Positions 23,944-33,264 of a DNA stretch of 64,000 nt are shown here, piece after piece (positions within the stretch are counted from its first letter, which is position 1; each line of letters begins with the position of its first letter). Location: NCBI GenBank assembly GCA_023398335.1, contig JAEWSJ010000013.1, positions 1 to 64,000 of the forward strand. Reading direction: 5' to 3'. The position numbers and the translations under genes are program-made. The notes below the pieces were generated by a model. It did not search any database and was not told the origin of the DNA. It saw nothing but the letters and a program-made list of their open reading frames with translations. The DNA is from Bacillota bacterium. GTDB taxonomy: Bacteria; Bacillota_I; Bacilli_A; RFN20; CAG-288.

Positions 23944-26358
23944 TTAGAATGCGAGCGAATTATCTTTTAAATACTTGGTTATAGACGCAACATCAGAAAT
24001 AACGAAATTGTTATTATCTGAACTTAGTACGATTAGAGTTGGCGCTTTATCAACATGGTACTTTTCTACTAAGTCTTGTCTTTCAGTCGCATCAATTAAA
24101 GAAAATTTAATTCCATTTTCTTCTAAGATATGCTTGATCATTTTACAGTTAGAGCATGTTGGAGTGGTAAAGAGAAGATATTCATATGTTGTTTCTTTGT
24201 TATTTAGTGGAGTTTCAGTATGAACTTCTTCTTTTTTAACTTCTTCAGCAACTTTTGGAGTGTTTTGTTTTACTTCACCTAGAGAAGAACAAACATCGTA
24301 GGTTTTTCTTTCTTTAAATTCTTGGCTCTTTCCATCGTTCCAGTTTTGAATTGGTCGATAATAGCCAGTGATTCGTGAATAAACTTCAGTTTTCTTTCCA
24401 CATATTGGACAAGTGTATTTTTCACCTTGAATATATCCGTGAGTTGTACATATAGAATAAGTTGGAGATATTGTGTAGTAAGGTAATTTGTAATTTTGTG
24501 CAATCTTTCTTACTAGAAGTGCAGCGGATTTCCAAGAAGGAAGCTTTTCACCTAAGAATGTATGGAAGACTGTTCCAGAAGTATATAGAATTTGAAGTTT
24601 ATCTTGAATATCAAGAGCCTTAAATACATCATCTGTAAAACCAACTGGTAAGTTAGAAGAGTTGGTGTAGTATGGTTCTTCACCATTCTTTCCACCAGAG
24701 GTAATGATATTTTTGAAGTTTTCAACATCGTGTTTGGCTAAACGATATGATGTTGATTCAGCTGGTGTGGCTTCAAGATTATATAAGTCGCCATATTGAG
24801 TTTGATAAATAATAAGTCTGTCTCTCATGTGTGTTAACACTTCAGCGGCAAAGTTTTGAGCATCGGTATGAGTTAAATCATGCTTAATCCATTTGGCATT
24901 AAGTGTTGCTTCGTTCATACCGACTAAGCCGATAGTGGAGAAGTGATTATTAAATGTGCCTAAATATTTTCTTGTATATGGGTATAATCCTTCGTCAAGA
25001 AGTTTAGAAATAACTGTTCTCTTAATTTTCAATGAACGAGCGCTGATATCCATGATTTTATCTAATCTATTATAGAAGTCTTCTTTATTTTCAGCTAGAT
25101 AAGCAATGTGTGGAAGATTAATTGTTACAACTCCAATTGAACCAGTAGATTCACCTGAACCAAAATATCCACCTGACTTTTTACGCAATTCTCTTAAATC
25201 AAGTCTTAAACGGCAACACATAGATCTAACATCACTTGGTTGCATTTCAGAATTGACGTAATTTGAGAAATACGGAGTGCCATACTTAGCGGTCATTTCA
25301 AATAATAGTTTGTTATTTTCAGTTTCGGACCAGTCGAAGTCTTTAGTAATAGAATATGTTGGAATAGGATATTGGAAGCCTCTTCCATTCGCATCACCTT
25401 CAATCATTGTTTCAATAAAGGCTTTGTTAATCATATCCATTTCTTTTTTACAATCGGAATACTTATACTTCATAAGCTTTCCGCCAACGATACAATATTG
25501 TTCAGCTAAGTCATTCGGAACTGTCCAATCTAAAGTGATATTAGAGAATGGAGACTGAGTACCCCAACGACATGGAATATTAACTCCATAAATGAAACTT
25601 TCAATACATTTTTTAACTTCTGGATAGGTAAGATGATCTTCTTTTACAAATGGAGCAAGATAGGTATCAAAAGAAGAAAAGGCTTGAGCTCCAGCCCATT
25701 CATTCTGCATGATTCCTAAAAAGTTAACCATTTGGTTACATAAGACCGAAAGATGCTTAGCAGGAGAAGAAGTTGTTTTACCAACTAATCCGCCTAAGCC
25801 TTCTTGAATGAGTTGTTTTAAACTCCAGCCGGCACAATATCCGGAAAGCATACTTAAATCATGAATGTGAATTTCGGCTTTCTTATGTGCGGAAGCTATT
25901 TCATCATCGTATATTTCTGAAAGCCAGTAATTAGCTGTAATAGCACCAGAGTTAGATAAGATTAAACCACCGATAGAATAAGTAACAGTAGAGTTTTCTT
26001 TAACTCTCCAGTCGATATTCTTTACATAGCCATCAACTATTTTTTTGTAGTCAAGGAGAGTGTTCTTCATATCTCTGATTTTCTCGTGGTTTTTACGATA
26101 GAGAATATAACTCTTCGCGACATTAATATAACCGGATTTTGATAAGATTGATTCGACGCTATCTTGAATATCTTCGATGGAAATAAGATTGTCCTTAATT
26201 TTGCTTTCGAAATCTGAAGTAACATTTAATGCCAAAAGGTCAATAACTGATTGACTATAGTCTCTATTGACTGATTCGAAAGCACGTGTTATTGCTCGGC
26301 AAATTTTGTTGATATCAAATTCGACTTTGGATCCATCTCTTTTTAATACTTTGTACAT
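23944..26358 (-). CDS. nrdD: Anaerobic (class III) ribonucleotide reductase with C-terminal redoxin domain
   Basis: 804 residues. Reduces ribonucleoside triphosphates by glycyl-radical chemistry under anoxia. An ATP-cone comes first (KRDGSKVEFDINKICRAI, residues 6-23), then the barrel with Cys175 (SGYCAGW) and Cys381-Cys382 (SMCCRLRL). A zinc site (CTTH, CPIC) follows, then the radical Gly665 in RITGYYRP. A Lys/Glu linker (about 690-724) leads to an 80-residue thioredoxin/glutaredoxin-like domain with CSNC at 735-738 and a cis-Pro loop (DKAPTLIV). Ordinary NrdD ends soon after the glycyl loop, so this redoxin is an extra domain. Thirteen bases downstream of nrdG in one operon. Confidence 0.95.
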   Translation of the reverse strand: MYKVLKRDGSKVEFDINKICRAITRAFESVNRDYSQSVIDLLALNVTSDFESKIKDNLISIEDIQDSVESILSKSGYINVAKSYILYRKNHEKIRDMKNTLLDYKKIVDGYVKNIDWRVKENSTVTYSIGGLILSNSGAITANYWLSEIYDDEIASAHKKAEIHIHDLSMLSGYCAGWSLKQLIQEGLGGLVGKTTSSPAKHLSVLCNQMVNFLGIMQNEWAGAQAFSSFDTYLAPFVKEDHLTYPEVKKCIESFIYGVNIPCRWGTQSPFSNITLDWTVPNDLAEQYCIVGGKLMKYKYSDCKKEMDMINKAFIETMIEGDANGRGFQYPIPTYSITKDFDWSETENNKLLFEMTAKYGTPYFSNYVNSEMQPSDVRSMCCRLRLDLRELRKKSGGYFGSGESTGSIGVVTINLPHIAYLAENKEDFYNRLDKIMDISARSLKIKRTVISKLLDEGLYPYTRKYLGTFNNHFSTIGLVGMNEATLNAKWIKHDLTHTDAQNFAAEVLTHMRDRLIIYQTQYGDLYNLEATPAESTSYRLAKHDVENFKNIITSGGKNGEEPYYTNSSNLPVGFTDDVFKALDIQDKLQILYTSGTVFHTFLGEKLPSWKSAALLVRKIAQNYKLPYYTISPTYSICTTHGYIQGEKYTCPICGKKTEVYSRITGYYRPIQNWNDGKSQEFKERKTYDVCSSLGEVKQNTPKVAEEVKKEEVHTETPLNNKETTYEYLLFTTPTCSNCKMIKHILEENGIKFSLIDATERQDLVEKYHVDKAPTLIVLSSDNNNFVISDVASITKYLKDNSLAF

Positions 26359-26370
26359 TTTGTTTTCTCC

Positions 26371-27066
26371 TTAATCTATTCCTCTAATTGAACATGGAAT
26401 ATCGTGCTTTTCTATTGTTGCTTTAAACATTTCTAATTCTTCACAACTGAAGCCGTGAAGACCTTTAACTAAGACATCTGCGCTATCGACATAGTTTTGA
26501 ATGTAGTATTTTTTTGTTCCTTTAATCAACTTGGCTATTTCATTAAAGTCATCTGCATTATGGAATTCTTTTACTACTGTTGTTCTGAATTCATATGGAA
26601 CATTGCTTTTTTTTAGAATTGCGATACTTTCCTTAATCCTATTAATATCTAAGTCTTTTATTCCGGCTGTTAATGGATATTTTGTTAGTGAATTTTTAAT
26701 GTCCATTGCAACATAATCGATTAAATTAAGATTGATAATTTCTTTTAACTTATCTGGTAAGTATCCGTTTGTGTCTAATTTAACTTTGTATCCAATTGAT
26801 TTTATTTTTTTGATAAATTCAATTAAATCCTTTTGAAGTAATGGTTCTCCTCCTGTAATGCATACAGCGTCAATTTTTCCAAATCTACCTTGGAGAAAAT
26901 CTAGTATTTCCTCTTCTTTGATAAATTCTAGATTCTTATTTTCGATAATAAGAGAAGAATTATGACAGAAAGGGCAACGAAATTCACAACCTTGAGTGAA
27001 AATAGTAGCGGCTAGTTCTCCTTCGTAATCGAGGAGAGTTAATTTTTGTAGACCACAAATTCTCAT
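26371..27066 (-). CDS. nrdG: Anaerobic RNR-activating radical SAM protein
   Basis: 231 residues. Uses SAM and a 4Fe-4S cluster to create the glycyl radical on NrdD. The cluster motif is C27-x3-C31-x2-C34 (GCEFRCPFCHN), with GGEPLLQKDL further on. The ATG at 27064-27066 (MRICGLQKL) is preferred over an upstream in-frame start at 27135 because AAAGGA lies just before it. The upstream start would also place the promoter -35 inside the gene. First gene of nrdG-nrdD. Confidence 0.94.
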   Translation of the reverse strand: MRICGLQKLTLLDYEGELAATIFTQGCEFRCPFCHNSSLIIENKNLEFIKEEEILDFLQGRFGKIDAVCITGGEPLLQKDLIEFIKKIKSIGYKVKLDTNGYLPDKLKEIINLNLIDYVAMDIKNSLTKYPLTAGIKDLDINRIKESIAILKKSNVPYEFRTTVVKEFHNADDFNEIAKLIKGTKKYYIQNYVDSADVLVKGLHGFSCEELEMFKATIEKHDIPCSIRGID

Positions 27067-27106
27067 TTTGTAAATGTCCTTTAAAAAAAATTGACTATGT
27101 ACTAAT

Positions 27107-27135
27107 ACGATATTGAAAAAACTTTTTTTAGTCAA
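27107..27135 (-). promoter_or_regulatory. Promoter of nrdG-nrdD
   Basis: Minus strand: TTGACT (27130-27135), 17-base spacer of A and T runs, TATCGT (27107-27112). The stretch 27067-27552 holds no gene. It contains this promoter, an inverted repeat and the divergent araC-type promoter. Confidence 0.7.
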
Positions 27136-27411
27136 CTCAAAAAAATGAGATTTATCAAAATGTAAATTCGCTTTCAGTAAACACTTTATTTTATTGCTTT
27201 TTTAAAGTTATCCACCGCTAATAATAAAAAAGTGCGTGAAACAATGCAATGTTGTTAATATAACTGAGTTTTCATTTAATTATTTTAAAGTTAAAAGGAG
27301 AATATATTCGTTACTCAAAGCAATTTTTAGTAGATTTGTAGTATTGAAAAATAATTAAAAGAAAATTTTGTGAAAATAGTTTCAAAGTATTTTCTATTAA
27401 AATTGTGTATA

Positions 27412-27436
27412 ACTTGTTAATAAGTTGTTAACAAGT
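27412..27436. repeat. Perfect 9-7-9 inverted repeat between nrdG and the araC-type gene
   Basis: ACTTGTTAA - TAAGTTG - TTAACAAGT. No T-run follows. It lies about 60 bases upstream of the araC-type promoter, so it may be a regulator binding site. Confidence 0.55.
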
Positions 27437-27496
27437 ACCAATATATAGAGCTAGAATGATGTAAGATTCAGCAAGAAAAATAGTTTTGCGTTTTTA

Positions 27497-27526
27497 TTGT
27501 GTTTACATCCGCGAATGTAATATGAT
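27497..27526 (+). promoter_or_regulatory. Promoter of the AraC-type regulator with palindrome in the spacer
   Basis: TTGTGT (27497-27502), 18-base spacer, TATGAT (27521-27526). A perfect TTACAT-CCGCGA-ATGTAA repeat (27503-27520) fills the spacer, as expected for a repressor or autoregulatory operator. An alternative -10 TATATT lies at 27527-27532. Confidence 0.55.
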
Positions 27527-27552
27527 TATATTACAAGATTAAGGGGTTATAT

Positions 27553-28506
27553 ATGGCTAGTCAAATTACTGATGAACATCAAATTGATGAAAACATGCAC
27601 GAACTTGTAAGCCACGGAAAAGTTGAATTTCCGGTTGCTTTTTATGGTGACGCATATAAGTTCCTTGGAAGTAAATCTTTCTATGCTCACTGGCATGCGG
27701 AAGTAGAAGTTACTATTGCGGTTAAAGGAGATATCGAAGTTTCCTGCAATGATGAAATTATTACTATTAAAGAAGGCGACGCATTATTTATTAATTCTAA
27801 TATTTTGCATTGCTTAATTCATGATAATTATCCGGACTCAATCTGTGAGACAATTGTTTTTAATCCTATTATTATATATGGGTATCATAATAGTGCGATT
27901 GAAACTAAATATGTTTTACCAATAATCAATGGCAACGCTCCATACATATATATTAGTCATGATAGCGATGATGAAGTATGGGGAAAAAGATGCGTTGAAT
28001 CCTATATGAATGCAATTAAGTTCTTTAAGACTAAAAAAGATGGATATGAATTAGGTATAAAAATAATGCTTTGTGATGCATGGTATACCATGTATAAGAA
28101 TGTACCACGCAGCGATATTGTTGGAAGTGCGTTTTCTTCTAAAGTCTTGCTAGTCAAAAATGCGGTTAATTTTATTCATAATAATTATCCTCATGACATT
28201 ACTCTAGATGATATTGCTCATTCTAGTCTTTTATCAAAGAGTGAATTATGTAAGTTATTTAAGAAATATATCAATCAGTCTCCTATTCAATATTTGTTAA
28301 AACATCGTATCTCTAAAGCTTGTTATTATTTAGTTTATACTAATGATTCAATAACTGATATTTCAAATAAGGTAGGAATTTACGATCCAAACTATTTTGC
28401 AATTTCATTTAAAAAGTTGATGAATATAACTCCAACAGAGTATCGTAAGAACGGGTTGAAGAATAAAGAAAAAATAGAATTATCCGAGTATAAGGATATA
28501 GGTTAA
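27553..28506 (+). CDS. AraC/XylS-family transcriptional regulator with cupin sensor
   Basis: 317 residues. The N-terminal half is a cupin-like ligand domain (FYAHWHAEVEVTIAVKGDIE, KEGDALFINSNILHC). The last ~100 residues carry two helix-turn-helix motifs (LDDIAHSSLLSKSELCKLFK and ITDISNKVGIYDPNYFAISF, then TPTEYRKN), the AraC signature. Such proteins usually sense a sugar or related ligand. The neighbours do not reveal the target; it is divergent from nrdG and upstream of the str operon. SD is AAGGGG. Confidence 0.9.
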   Translation: MASQITDEHQIDENMHELVSHGKVEFPVAFYGDAYKFLGSKSFYAHWHAEVEVTIAVKGDIEVSCNDEIITIKEGDALFINSNILHCLIHDNYPDSICETIVFNPIIIYGYHNSAIETKYVLPIINGNAPYIYISHDSDDEVWGKRCVESYMNAIKFFKTKKDGYELGIKIMLCDAWYTMYKNVPRSDIVGSAFSSKVLLVKNAVNFIHNNYPHDITLDDIAHSSLLSKSELCKLFKKYINQSPIQYLLKHRISKACYYLVYTNDSITDISNKVGIYDPNYFAISFKKLMNITPTEYRKNGLKNKEKIELSEYKDIG

Positions 28507-28524
28507 TTACAAGTTAAACCACGG

Positions 28525-28570
28525 CACATATATATAAGGATTAACGTTCTTTGTATATATGTGTTTTTTT
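28525..28570 (+). terminator. Terminator of the AraC-type gene
   Basis: CACATATATA / TATATATGTG stem with T7, isolating the gene from the str operon. Confidence 0.85.
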
Positions 28571-28615
28571 GTTGCGGTGATTATCGAAATTCTTTCTTTT
28601 TTTATTAGAAAATAC

Positions 28616-28644
28616 TTGACGTCTTTTTTACTACATTGTATATT
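28616..28644 (+). promoter_or_regulatory. Promoter of the str operon
   Basis: TTGACG (28616-28621), 17-base spacer, TATATT (28639-28644). Near consensus. Confidence 0.85.
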
Positions 28645-28649
28645 ATTAG

Positions 28650-28738
28650 TTGCACGGAATAAACTTCCGGGCTATTTCTATGGTTGAACGTGGAAACACC
28701 CGGTGTCGTGTAAAGTTACATAAATGAAAGGGGAATTA
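28650..28738 (+). promoter_or_regulatory. Structured 5' leader of rpsL
   Basis: The leader can fold with CCGGG (near 28677) pairing to CCCGG (near 28700) and an outer GCACG / CGTG(T) pairing. GC-rich paired segments stand out in AT-rich DNA. It could be an autoregulatory site for S12 or S7. No T-run terminator is visible. Confidence 0.45.
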
Positions 28739-28745
28739 ATAAATT

Positions 28746-29171
28746 ATGCCAACTATTAATCAATTAGTTCGTACAGGCAGAGTTAATTCTGAAAGTAAGT
28801 CAAAAGCTCCTGCATTAGGCAAGAGATGGGATTCTTTAAATAAGAAAGAACACAATCAATCCGCTCCACAAAAGCGTGGTGTTTGTACCCGTGTCGGAAC
28901 AATGACTCCTAAGAAACCAAACTCAGCTTTACGTAAGTACGCCAGAGTAAGATTGACCAACGGATACGAAGTCACAGCTTACATTGGTGGAGAAGGTCAC
29001 AACCTTCAGGAACACAAAGTCGTCTTAATTAGAGGCGGCCGTGTTAAGGATTTACCAGGTGTTAGATATCACATCGTTCGTGGTGGTCTCGAATGCTTCG
29101 GTGTCGAAAATAGAAAACAAGGACGTTCGTTATACGGTACAAAGAAGACCGGCGACGTCTCAAAGAAATAA
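28746..29171 (+). CDS. rpsL: 30S ribosomal protein S12
   Basis: 141 residues. Decoding-centre protein of the small subunit. Starts MPTINQLVRTGR. The conserved loop TPKKPNSALRKYARVRLTNG and GRVKDLPGVRYHIVRGGLE are present, with the Lys residues linked to streptomycin sensitivity unchanged. First gene of rpsL-rpsG-fusA, SD AAAGGGG. Confidence 0.98.
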   Translation: MPTINQLVRTGRVNSESKSKAPALGKRWDSLNKKEHNQSAPQKRGVCTRVGTMTPKKPNSALRKYARVRLTNGYEVTAYIGGEGHNLQEHKVVLIRGGRVKDLPGVRYHIVRGGLECFGVENRKQGRSLYGTKKTGDVSKK

Positions 29172-29192
29172 TAGGGAGGAGATAGTAATAAT

Positions 29193-29669
29193 ATGCCACG
29201 TAGAAACGGAAGTGTTGAAAAGCGCGATGTATTGCCAGATCCAATCTACAATTCAAAACTTGTCACACGTTTAATTAATAAGCTTATGGTCGATGGTAAG
29301 AAGGGAACTTCCCAAACCATTCTCTATAACGCATTCAAAAAAGTCGAAGAAAAAACCGGCAAACCAGCCATGGAAGTCTTCGAAGTTGCAATCGGTAACA
29401 TCATGCCTGAACTTGAATTAAAGGCCAGACGTGTTGGTGCTGCTAACTACCAAGTTCCAGTTGAAGTTTCAGCTGAAAGAAAGGTTACACTTGGCCTTCG
29501 TTGGTTAGTTTCTTATTCAAGATTAAGAAAGAGCGAAAAAAGCATGGAAGACAAATTAGCTGCTGAAATATTAGATGCTGCTAATGGTAACGGTGGTGCT
29601 TGTAAGAAGAAGGACGACACACACAAGATGGCAGAAGCTAACAAGGCTTATGCTCACTATAGATTCTAA
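29193..29669 (+). CDS. rpsG: 30S ribosomal protein S7
   Basis: 158 residues. Nucleates assembly of the 16S 3' domain and often represses the str operon. MPRRNGSVEKRDVLPDPIYN and GGANYQVPVEV-like RVGAANYQVPVEVSAER identify it. 21 bases after rpsL, SD GGGAGGAG. Confidence 0.98.
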   Translation: MPRRNGSVEKRDVLPDPIYNSKLVTRLINKLMVDGKKGTSQTILYNAFKKVEEKTGKPAMEVFEVAIGNIMPELELKARRVGAANYQVPVEVSAERKVTLGLRWLVSYSRLRKSEKSMEDKLAAEILDAANGNGGACKKKDDTHKMAEANKAYAHYRF

Positions 29670-29688
29670 GGAAAGGTAGGAAATAAAT

Positions 29689-31761
29689 ATGGCTCGTGAA
29701 TATCCATTAGATAAAACAAGAAATATTGGTATTATGGCTCACATTGATGCCGGGAAAACCACAACTACCGAACGTGTTCTTTTCTTCACAGGAAAAACAC
29801 ATAAAATTGGAGAAACCCACGATGGCGCTGCCACAATGGATTTCTTAAAGCAAGAACAAGATAGAGGTATTACAATTCAATCAGCCGCTACAACATGTTT
29901 CTGGAAAGGTCATCGTATTAATATTATCGATACTCCAGGACACGTTGACTTCACCGCTGAAGTTGAACGTTCCTTACGTGTTCTTGATGGTGCTGTCACT
30001 GTTCTCGATGGTAAAAATGGTGTTGAACCACAAACCGAAACAGTTTGGAGACAAGCAACAAAGTACAATATTCCACGTATCGTCTTCTGTAATAAACTTG
30101 ATGCTATCGGTGCTGACTATGAAATGTCAGTTCGTTCCATCAAAGAAAAATTAGGTGCTGAAGGTATTGCTATTGAATATCCTATTGGCTTATCTGCTGA
30201 ATTCAAAGGTATCATTGATTTAGTTACAATGAGAGCATTTGAATATAATTCAGATTTCCCAACAGAATTACCAAAAGAAATGGATATACCTGAAGACTAT
30301 AAAGATGTTGCTGCTCAATGGCATCAAGAAATGCTTGAAAAGTTAGCTAACTTCGATGATGAGTTAATGGAAGATGTTCTTGAAATGAAAGAACCAAGCC
30401 TTGAAAAGGTTAAATCTGTAATTAGAACAAATACTATTGCTGGTAATATTTTCCCAGTCTTAGCTGGTTCTGCTTATAAGAATAAGGGCGTCAGATTACT
30501 TCTTGATGCTGTTATTGATTACTTACCATCCCCAGTTGATATTCCAGCTGCTGTTGGTAAAGATGATAATGGTAATGAAGTCGTTTGTACTCCAGGTGAT
30601 GATCAACCATTAGCTTCTTTAGCTTTCAAGATCACAACTGATCCATTTATTGGAAAACTTTGCTTCTTCAGAGTTTACTCTGGAACAGCAAAAGCTGGTA
30701 CATACGTTTATAACGCTACAAAGGGAACAACCGAAAGAATTTCTCGTTTGGTCTTAATGCACGCAAACCACAGACAAGATGTTGATGCTATTCACTCTGG
30801 TGAAATCGGCGCCATCGTCGGTCTTAAAGTAACAGGTACTGGTGATACATTATGTGATGATACACGTCATGTTCATCTTGAATCCATCGTTTTCTCTGAT
30901 CCAGTTATTTCCGAAGCTATTGAACCAGCTTCAAAAGCTGATCAAGATAAGATGACAGTTGCTTTATTAAAACTTCAAGAAGAAGATCCAACTTTCCATT
31001 TCTACACAAATGCTGAAACTGGTCAAAACATTATCGCTGGTGTTGGTGAATTACAACTCGACGTTAACGTCACAAGACTTAGAGATGATTTCGGTGTAAA
31101 ATGTAATGTCGGTGCTCCACAAGTTGCTTACCGTGAAACAATCAAGAAGGAAGCAGAATGTGAAGGTCGTTATATTAAACAATCCGGTGGTCACGGTCAA
31201 TATGGTCACGTTTGGGTTAGATTTACACCAAATCCAGGTAAAGGCTTCGAATTCGTCGATGCAGTTACTGGTGGTGCTATTCCAAAAGAATTCATTAAAC
31301 CTTCCGCTGATGGCTTAAGAGACTCACTTCCAAGAGGTTTAGTTGCTGGATATCCAATTATCGATATTAAGGCAACATTATTCGATGGTTCTTACCACGA
31401 TGTTGACTCTTCCGAAGCCGCATATAAATTAGCTGCTGCTTTAGCTCTTAAAGAAGCTGCAAATAAGTGTGCTCCAGTCATTCTTGAACCAATTGTTAAA
31501 GCTGAAATTACTACACCTATTGATTATTTAGGTACAGTATTAGGCGATGTCTCTTCAAGAAGAGGTCAAACTGAAGGCATGGAAATGCATGGTAACGCTC
31601 AAGTTATTACTGCTTATATTCCACTTGCTAATATGTTCGGTTATATTTCTGATTTAAGATCTATGACACAAGGCCGTGGTATCTATTCTATGTTCTTCGA
31701 TCATTACCAAGAAGTTCCACGTAATGTTGCTGAAGAAATCATTAAGAAGAGAGCCAACTAA
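29689..31761 (+). CDS. fusA: Elongation factor G
   Basis: 690 residues, normal length. GTPase that drives translocation. G motifs: AHIDAGKTTTTER, DRGITIQSAA, DTPGHVDFTAEV and FCNKLDAIGADY. Domain IV includes GQYGHVWVRF. Follows rpsG by 19 bases. The tuf gene downstream has its own promoter. Confidence 0.98.
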   Translation: MAREYPLDKTRNIGIMAHIDAGKTTTTERVLFFTGKTHKIGETHDGAATMDFLKQEQDRGITIQSAATTCFWKGHRINIIDTPGHVDFTAEVERSLRVLDGAVTVLDGKNGVEPQTETVWRQATKYNIPRIVFCNKLDAIGADYEMSVRSIKEKLGAEGIAIEYPIGLSAEFKGIIDLVTMRAFEYNSDFPTELPKEMDIPEDYKDVAAQWHQEMLEKLANFDDELMEDVLEMKEPSLEKVKSVIRTNTIAGNIFPVLAGSAYKNKGVRLLLDAVIDYLPSPVDIPAAVGKDDNGNEVVCTPGDDQPLASLAFKITTDPFIGKLCFFRVYSGTAKAGTYVYNATKGTTERISRLVLMHANHRQDVDAIHSGEIGAIVGLKVTGTGDTLCDDTRHVHLESIVFSDPVISEAIEPASKADQDKMTVALLKLQEEDPTFHFYTNAETGQNIIAGVGELQLDVNVTRLRDDFGVKCNVGAPQVAYRETIKKEAECEGRYIKQSGGHGQYGHVWVRFTPNPGKGFEFVDAVTGGAIPKEFIKPSADGLRDSLPRGLVAGYPIIDIKATLFDGSYHDVDSSEAAYKLAAALALKEAANKCAPVILEPIVKAEITTPIDYLGTVLGDVSSRRGQTEGMEMHGNAQVITAYIPLANMFGYISDLRSMTQGRGIYSMFFDHYQEVPRNVAEEIIKKRAN

Positions 31762-31805
31762 TTAATTAGTTAAATCAACCGTCTTAACCGCGGTGATGCT
31801 TAGGT

Positions 31806-31859
31806 AGAAGATTTCCAAAGAAATCTTCTTCTAAGAGCCTTATTATTTATAGTAATAAG
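31806..31859 (+). other. Two hairpins between fusA and tuf
   Basis: AGAAGATTTC-CAAA-GAAATCTTCT (31806-31829), then CTTATTA / TAATAAG (31839-31859). Neither has a strong T-run. They could weakly terminate fusA or protect the mRNA end. Confidence 0.45.
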
Positions 31860-31896
31860 AGGTTAAATATTAGAAAATTTTTACTCAGACGACTTG

Positions 31897-31926
31897 TTGA
31901 AAAAGCCAAGTATTATATGCTATATT
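31897..31926 (+). promoter_or_regulatory. Promoter of tuf
   Basis: TTGAAA (31897-31902), 18-base spacer, TATATT (31921-31926), 33 bases upstream of the ATG. Confidence 0.65.
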
Positions 31927-31959
31927 ATGAATTAGAAATTTAATGGAGGAATTTCACAA

Positions 31960-33144
31960 ATGGCAAAAGAAAAATTTGATAGAAGTAAAGTCCACGTTAA
32001 TATTGGTACAATCGGTCACGTTGACCACGGTAAAACCACATTAACAGCGGCCATTACCCAAGTCTTATCTAAGAAGGGTGATGCAACAGCTATGGCCTAT
32101 GACCAAATCGATGCTGCCCCAGAGGAAAAGGCTAGAGGTATTACAATTAATACAGCTCACATCGAATACCAAACCGACAAGAGACACTATGCTCACGTTG
32201 ACTGTCCAGGACACGCTGACTATGTTAAGAACATGATCACCGGTGCTGCTCAAATGGATGGAGCTATCCTTGTTGTTGCTGGTACTGATGGTGTTATGCC
32301 ACAAACCAGAGAACACGTTTTACTTGCAAGACAAGTTGGTGTTCCATATATCGTTGTTTTCATCAACAAAACAGACCTTGTCGACGATCCAGAATTACTT
32401 GATTTAGTCGAAATGGATGTTCGTGAACTCTTAAGCAAATACGGTTTCCCAGGTGACGAGGTCCCAGTAATCCGTGGTTCTGCTAGAAAAGCTCTCGATG
32501 GCGATGAAGAAGCTCAAAAAGACATTTTAGCTTTAATGGATGCTGTTGATTCTTATATCCCAGATCCAGCTCGTGATGACGCAAAACCATTCTTACTTGC
32601 AGTTGAAGATGTTCTTACAATTACAGGTCGTGGTACAGTCGTTACTGGTAGAGTTGAAAGAGGTCAATGTAAGATGGGTGACACACTTGAAATTGTTGGT
32701 ATTAAGCCAACCAAATCAGCTGTTGTTACTGGTATGGAAATGTTCAGAAAGACTCTTGATTTCTGCGAAGCAGGCGATAACGTTGGTATCCTTTTAAGAG
32801 GTGTTGAACGTGATGATGTCGTTCGTGGTCAAGTTCTTGCTAAGCCAGGTACAGTTACCCCACATACAATCTTCAAGGCTCAAGTCTATGTATTAACCAA
32901 AGAAGAAGGTGGTCGTCATACTGCTTTCTTCAACAACTATAGACCACAATTCTATTTCCGTACAACTGATATTACAGGTGTTATCACTTTACCAGAAGGT
33001 ACAGAAATGGTTATGCCAGGTGATAATATCGAAATGACAGTCGAATTAATTCACCCAGTTGCTATTGAACAAGGTACAAAGTTCTCCATCCGTGAAGGTG
33101 GACACACTGTTGGTGCTGGTACAGTCGCAACAATCGTTAAGTAA
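31960..33144 (+). CDS. tuf: Elongation factor Tu
   Basis: 394 residues. Delivers aminoacyl-tRNA to the ribosome. Motifs: GHVDHGKTTL, ARGITINTAHIEY, DCPGHADYVKNMI and NKTDLVDDPEL. C-terminal beta-barrels are intact (GTVVTGRVERG, GGHTVGAGTV). Separate promoter and terminator from fusA. SD is TGGAGGA. Confidence 0.98.
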   Translation: MAKEKFDRSKVHVNIGTIGHVDHGKTTLTAAITQVLSKKGDATAMAYDQIDAAPEEKARGITINTAHIEYQTDKRHYAHVDCPGHADYVKNMITGAAQMDGAILVVAGTDGVMPQTREHVLLARQVGVPYIVVFINKTDLVDDPELLDLVEMDVRELLSKYGFPGDEVPVIRGSARKALDGDEEAQKDILALMDAVDSYIPDPARDDAKPFLLAVEDVLTITGRGTVVTGRVERGQCKMGDTLEIVGIKPTKSAVVTGMEMFRKTLDFCEAGDNVGILLRGVERDDVVRGQVLAKPGTVTPHTIFKAQVYVLTKEEGGRHTAFFNNYRPQFYFRTTDITGVITLPEGTEMVMPGDNIEMTVELIHPVAIEQGTKFSIREGGHTVGAGTVATIVK

Positions 33145-33162
33145 TATTTAATTACTAATATT

Positions 33163-33196
33163 AAACCCGGAGGATTTATTTCTCTGGGTTTTTTAA
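33163..33196 (+). terminator. Terminator of tuf
   Basis: AAACCCGGAG / CTCTGGGTT stem with T6. Confidence 0.9.
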
Positions 33197-33264
33197 ATAT
33201 GTTATTTTCTTATAGTAAAAATTATGTTAATAATGTATATTATTCATTAAGGAGTTTGAAGCGA

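Noticed and set aside
27208..27216. Single DnaA-box-like TTATCCACC, and another, TTATCCACT, at 35131-35139
   Set aside because: Each is isolated, has a mismatch at the last position, and no dnaA, dnaN or cluster of boxes is near. Not enough for an origin.
27290..27340. SD-like AAAGGAG followed by a short possible leader peptide
   Set aside because: No ATG, GTG or TTG at a usable distance.
29193..33144. Many overlapping reading frames on both strands inside rpsG, fusA, tuf, rpoB and rpoC
   Set aside because: They are shadows of long conserved genes and lack SDs and recognisable products.
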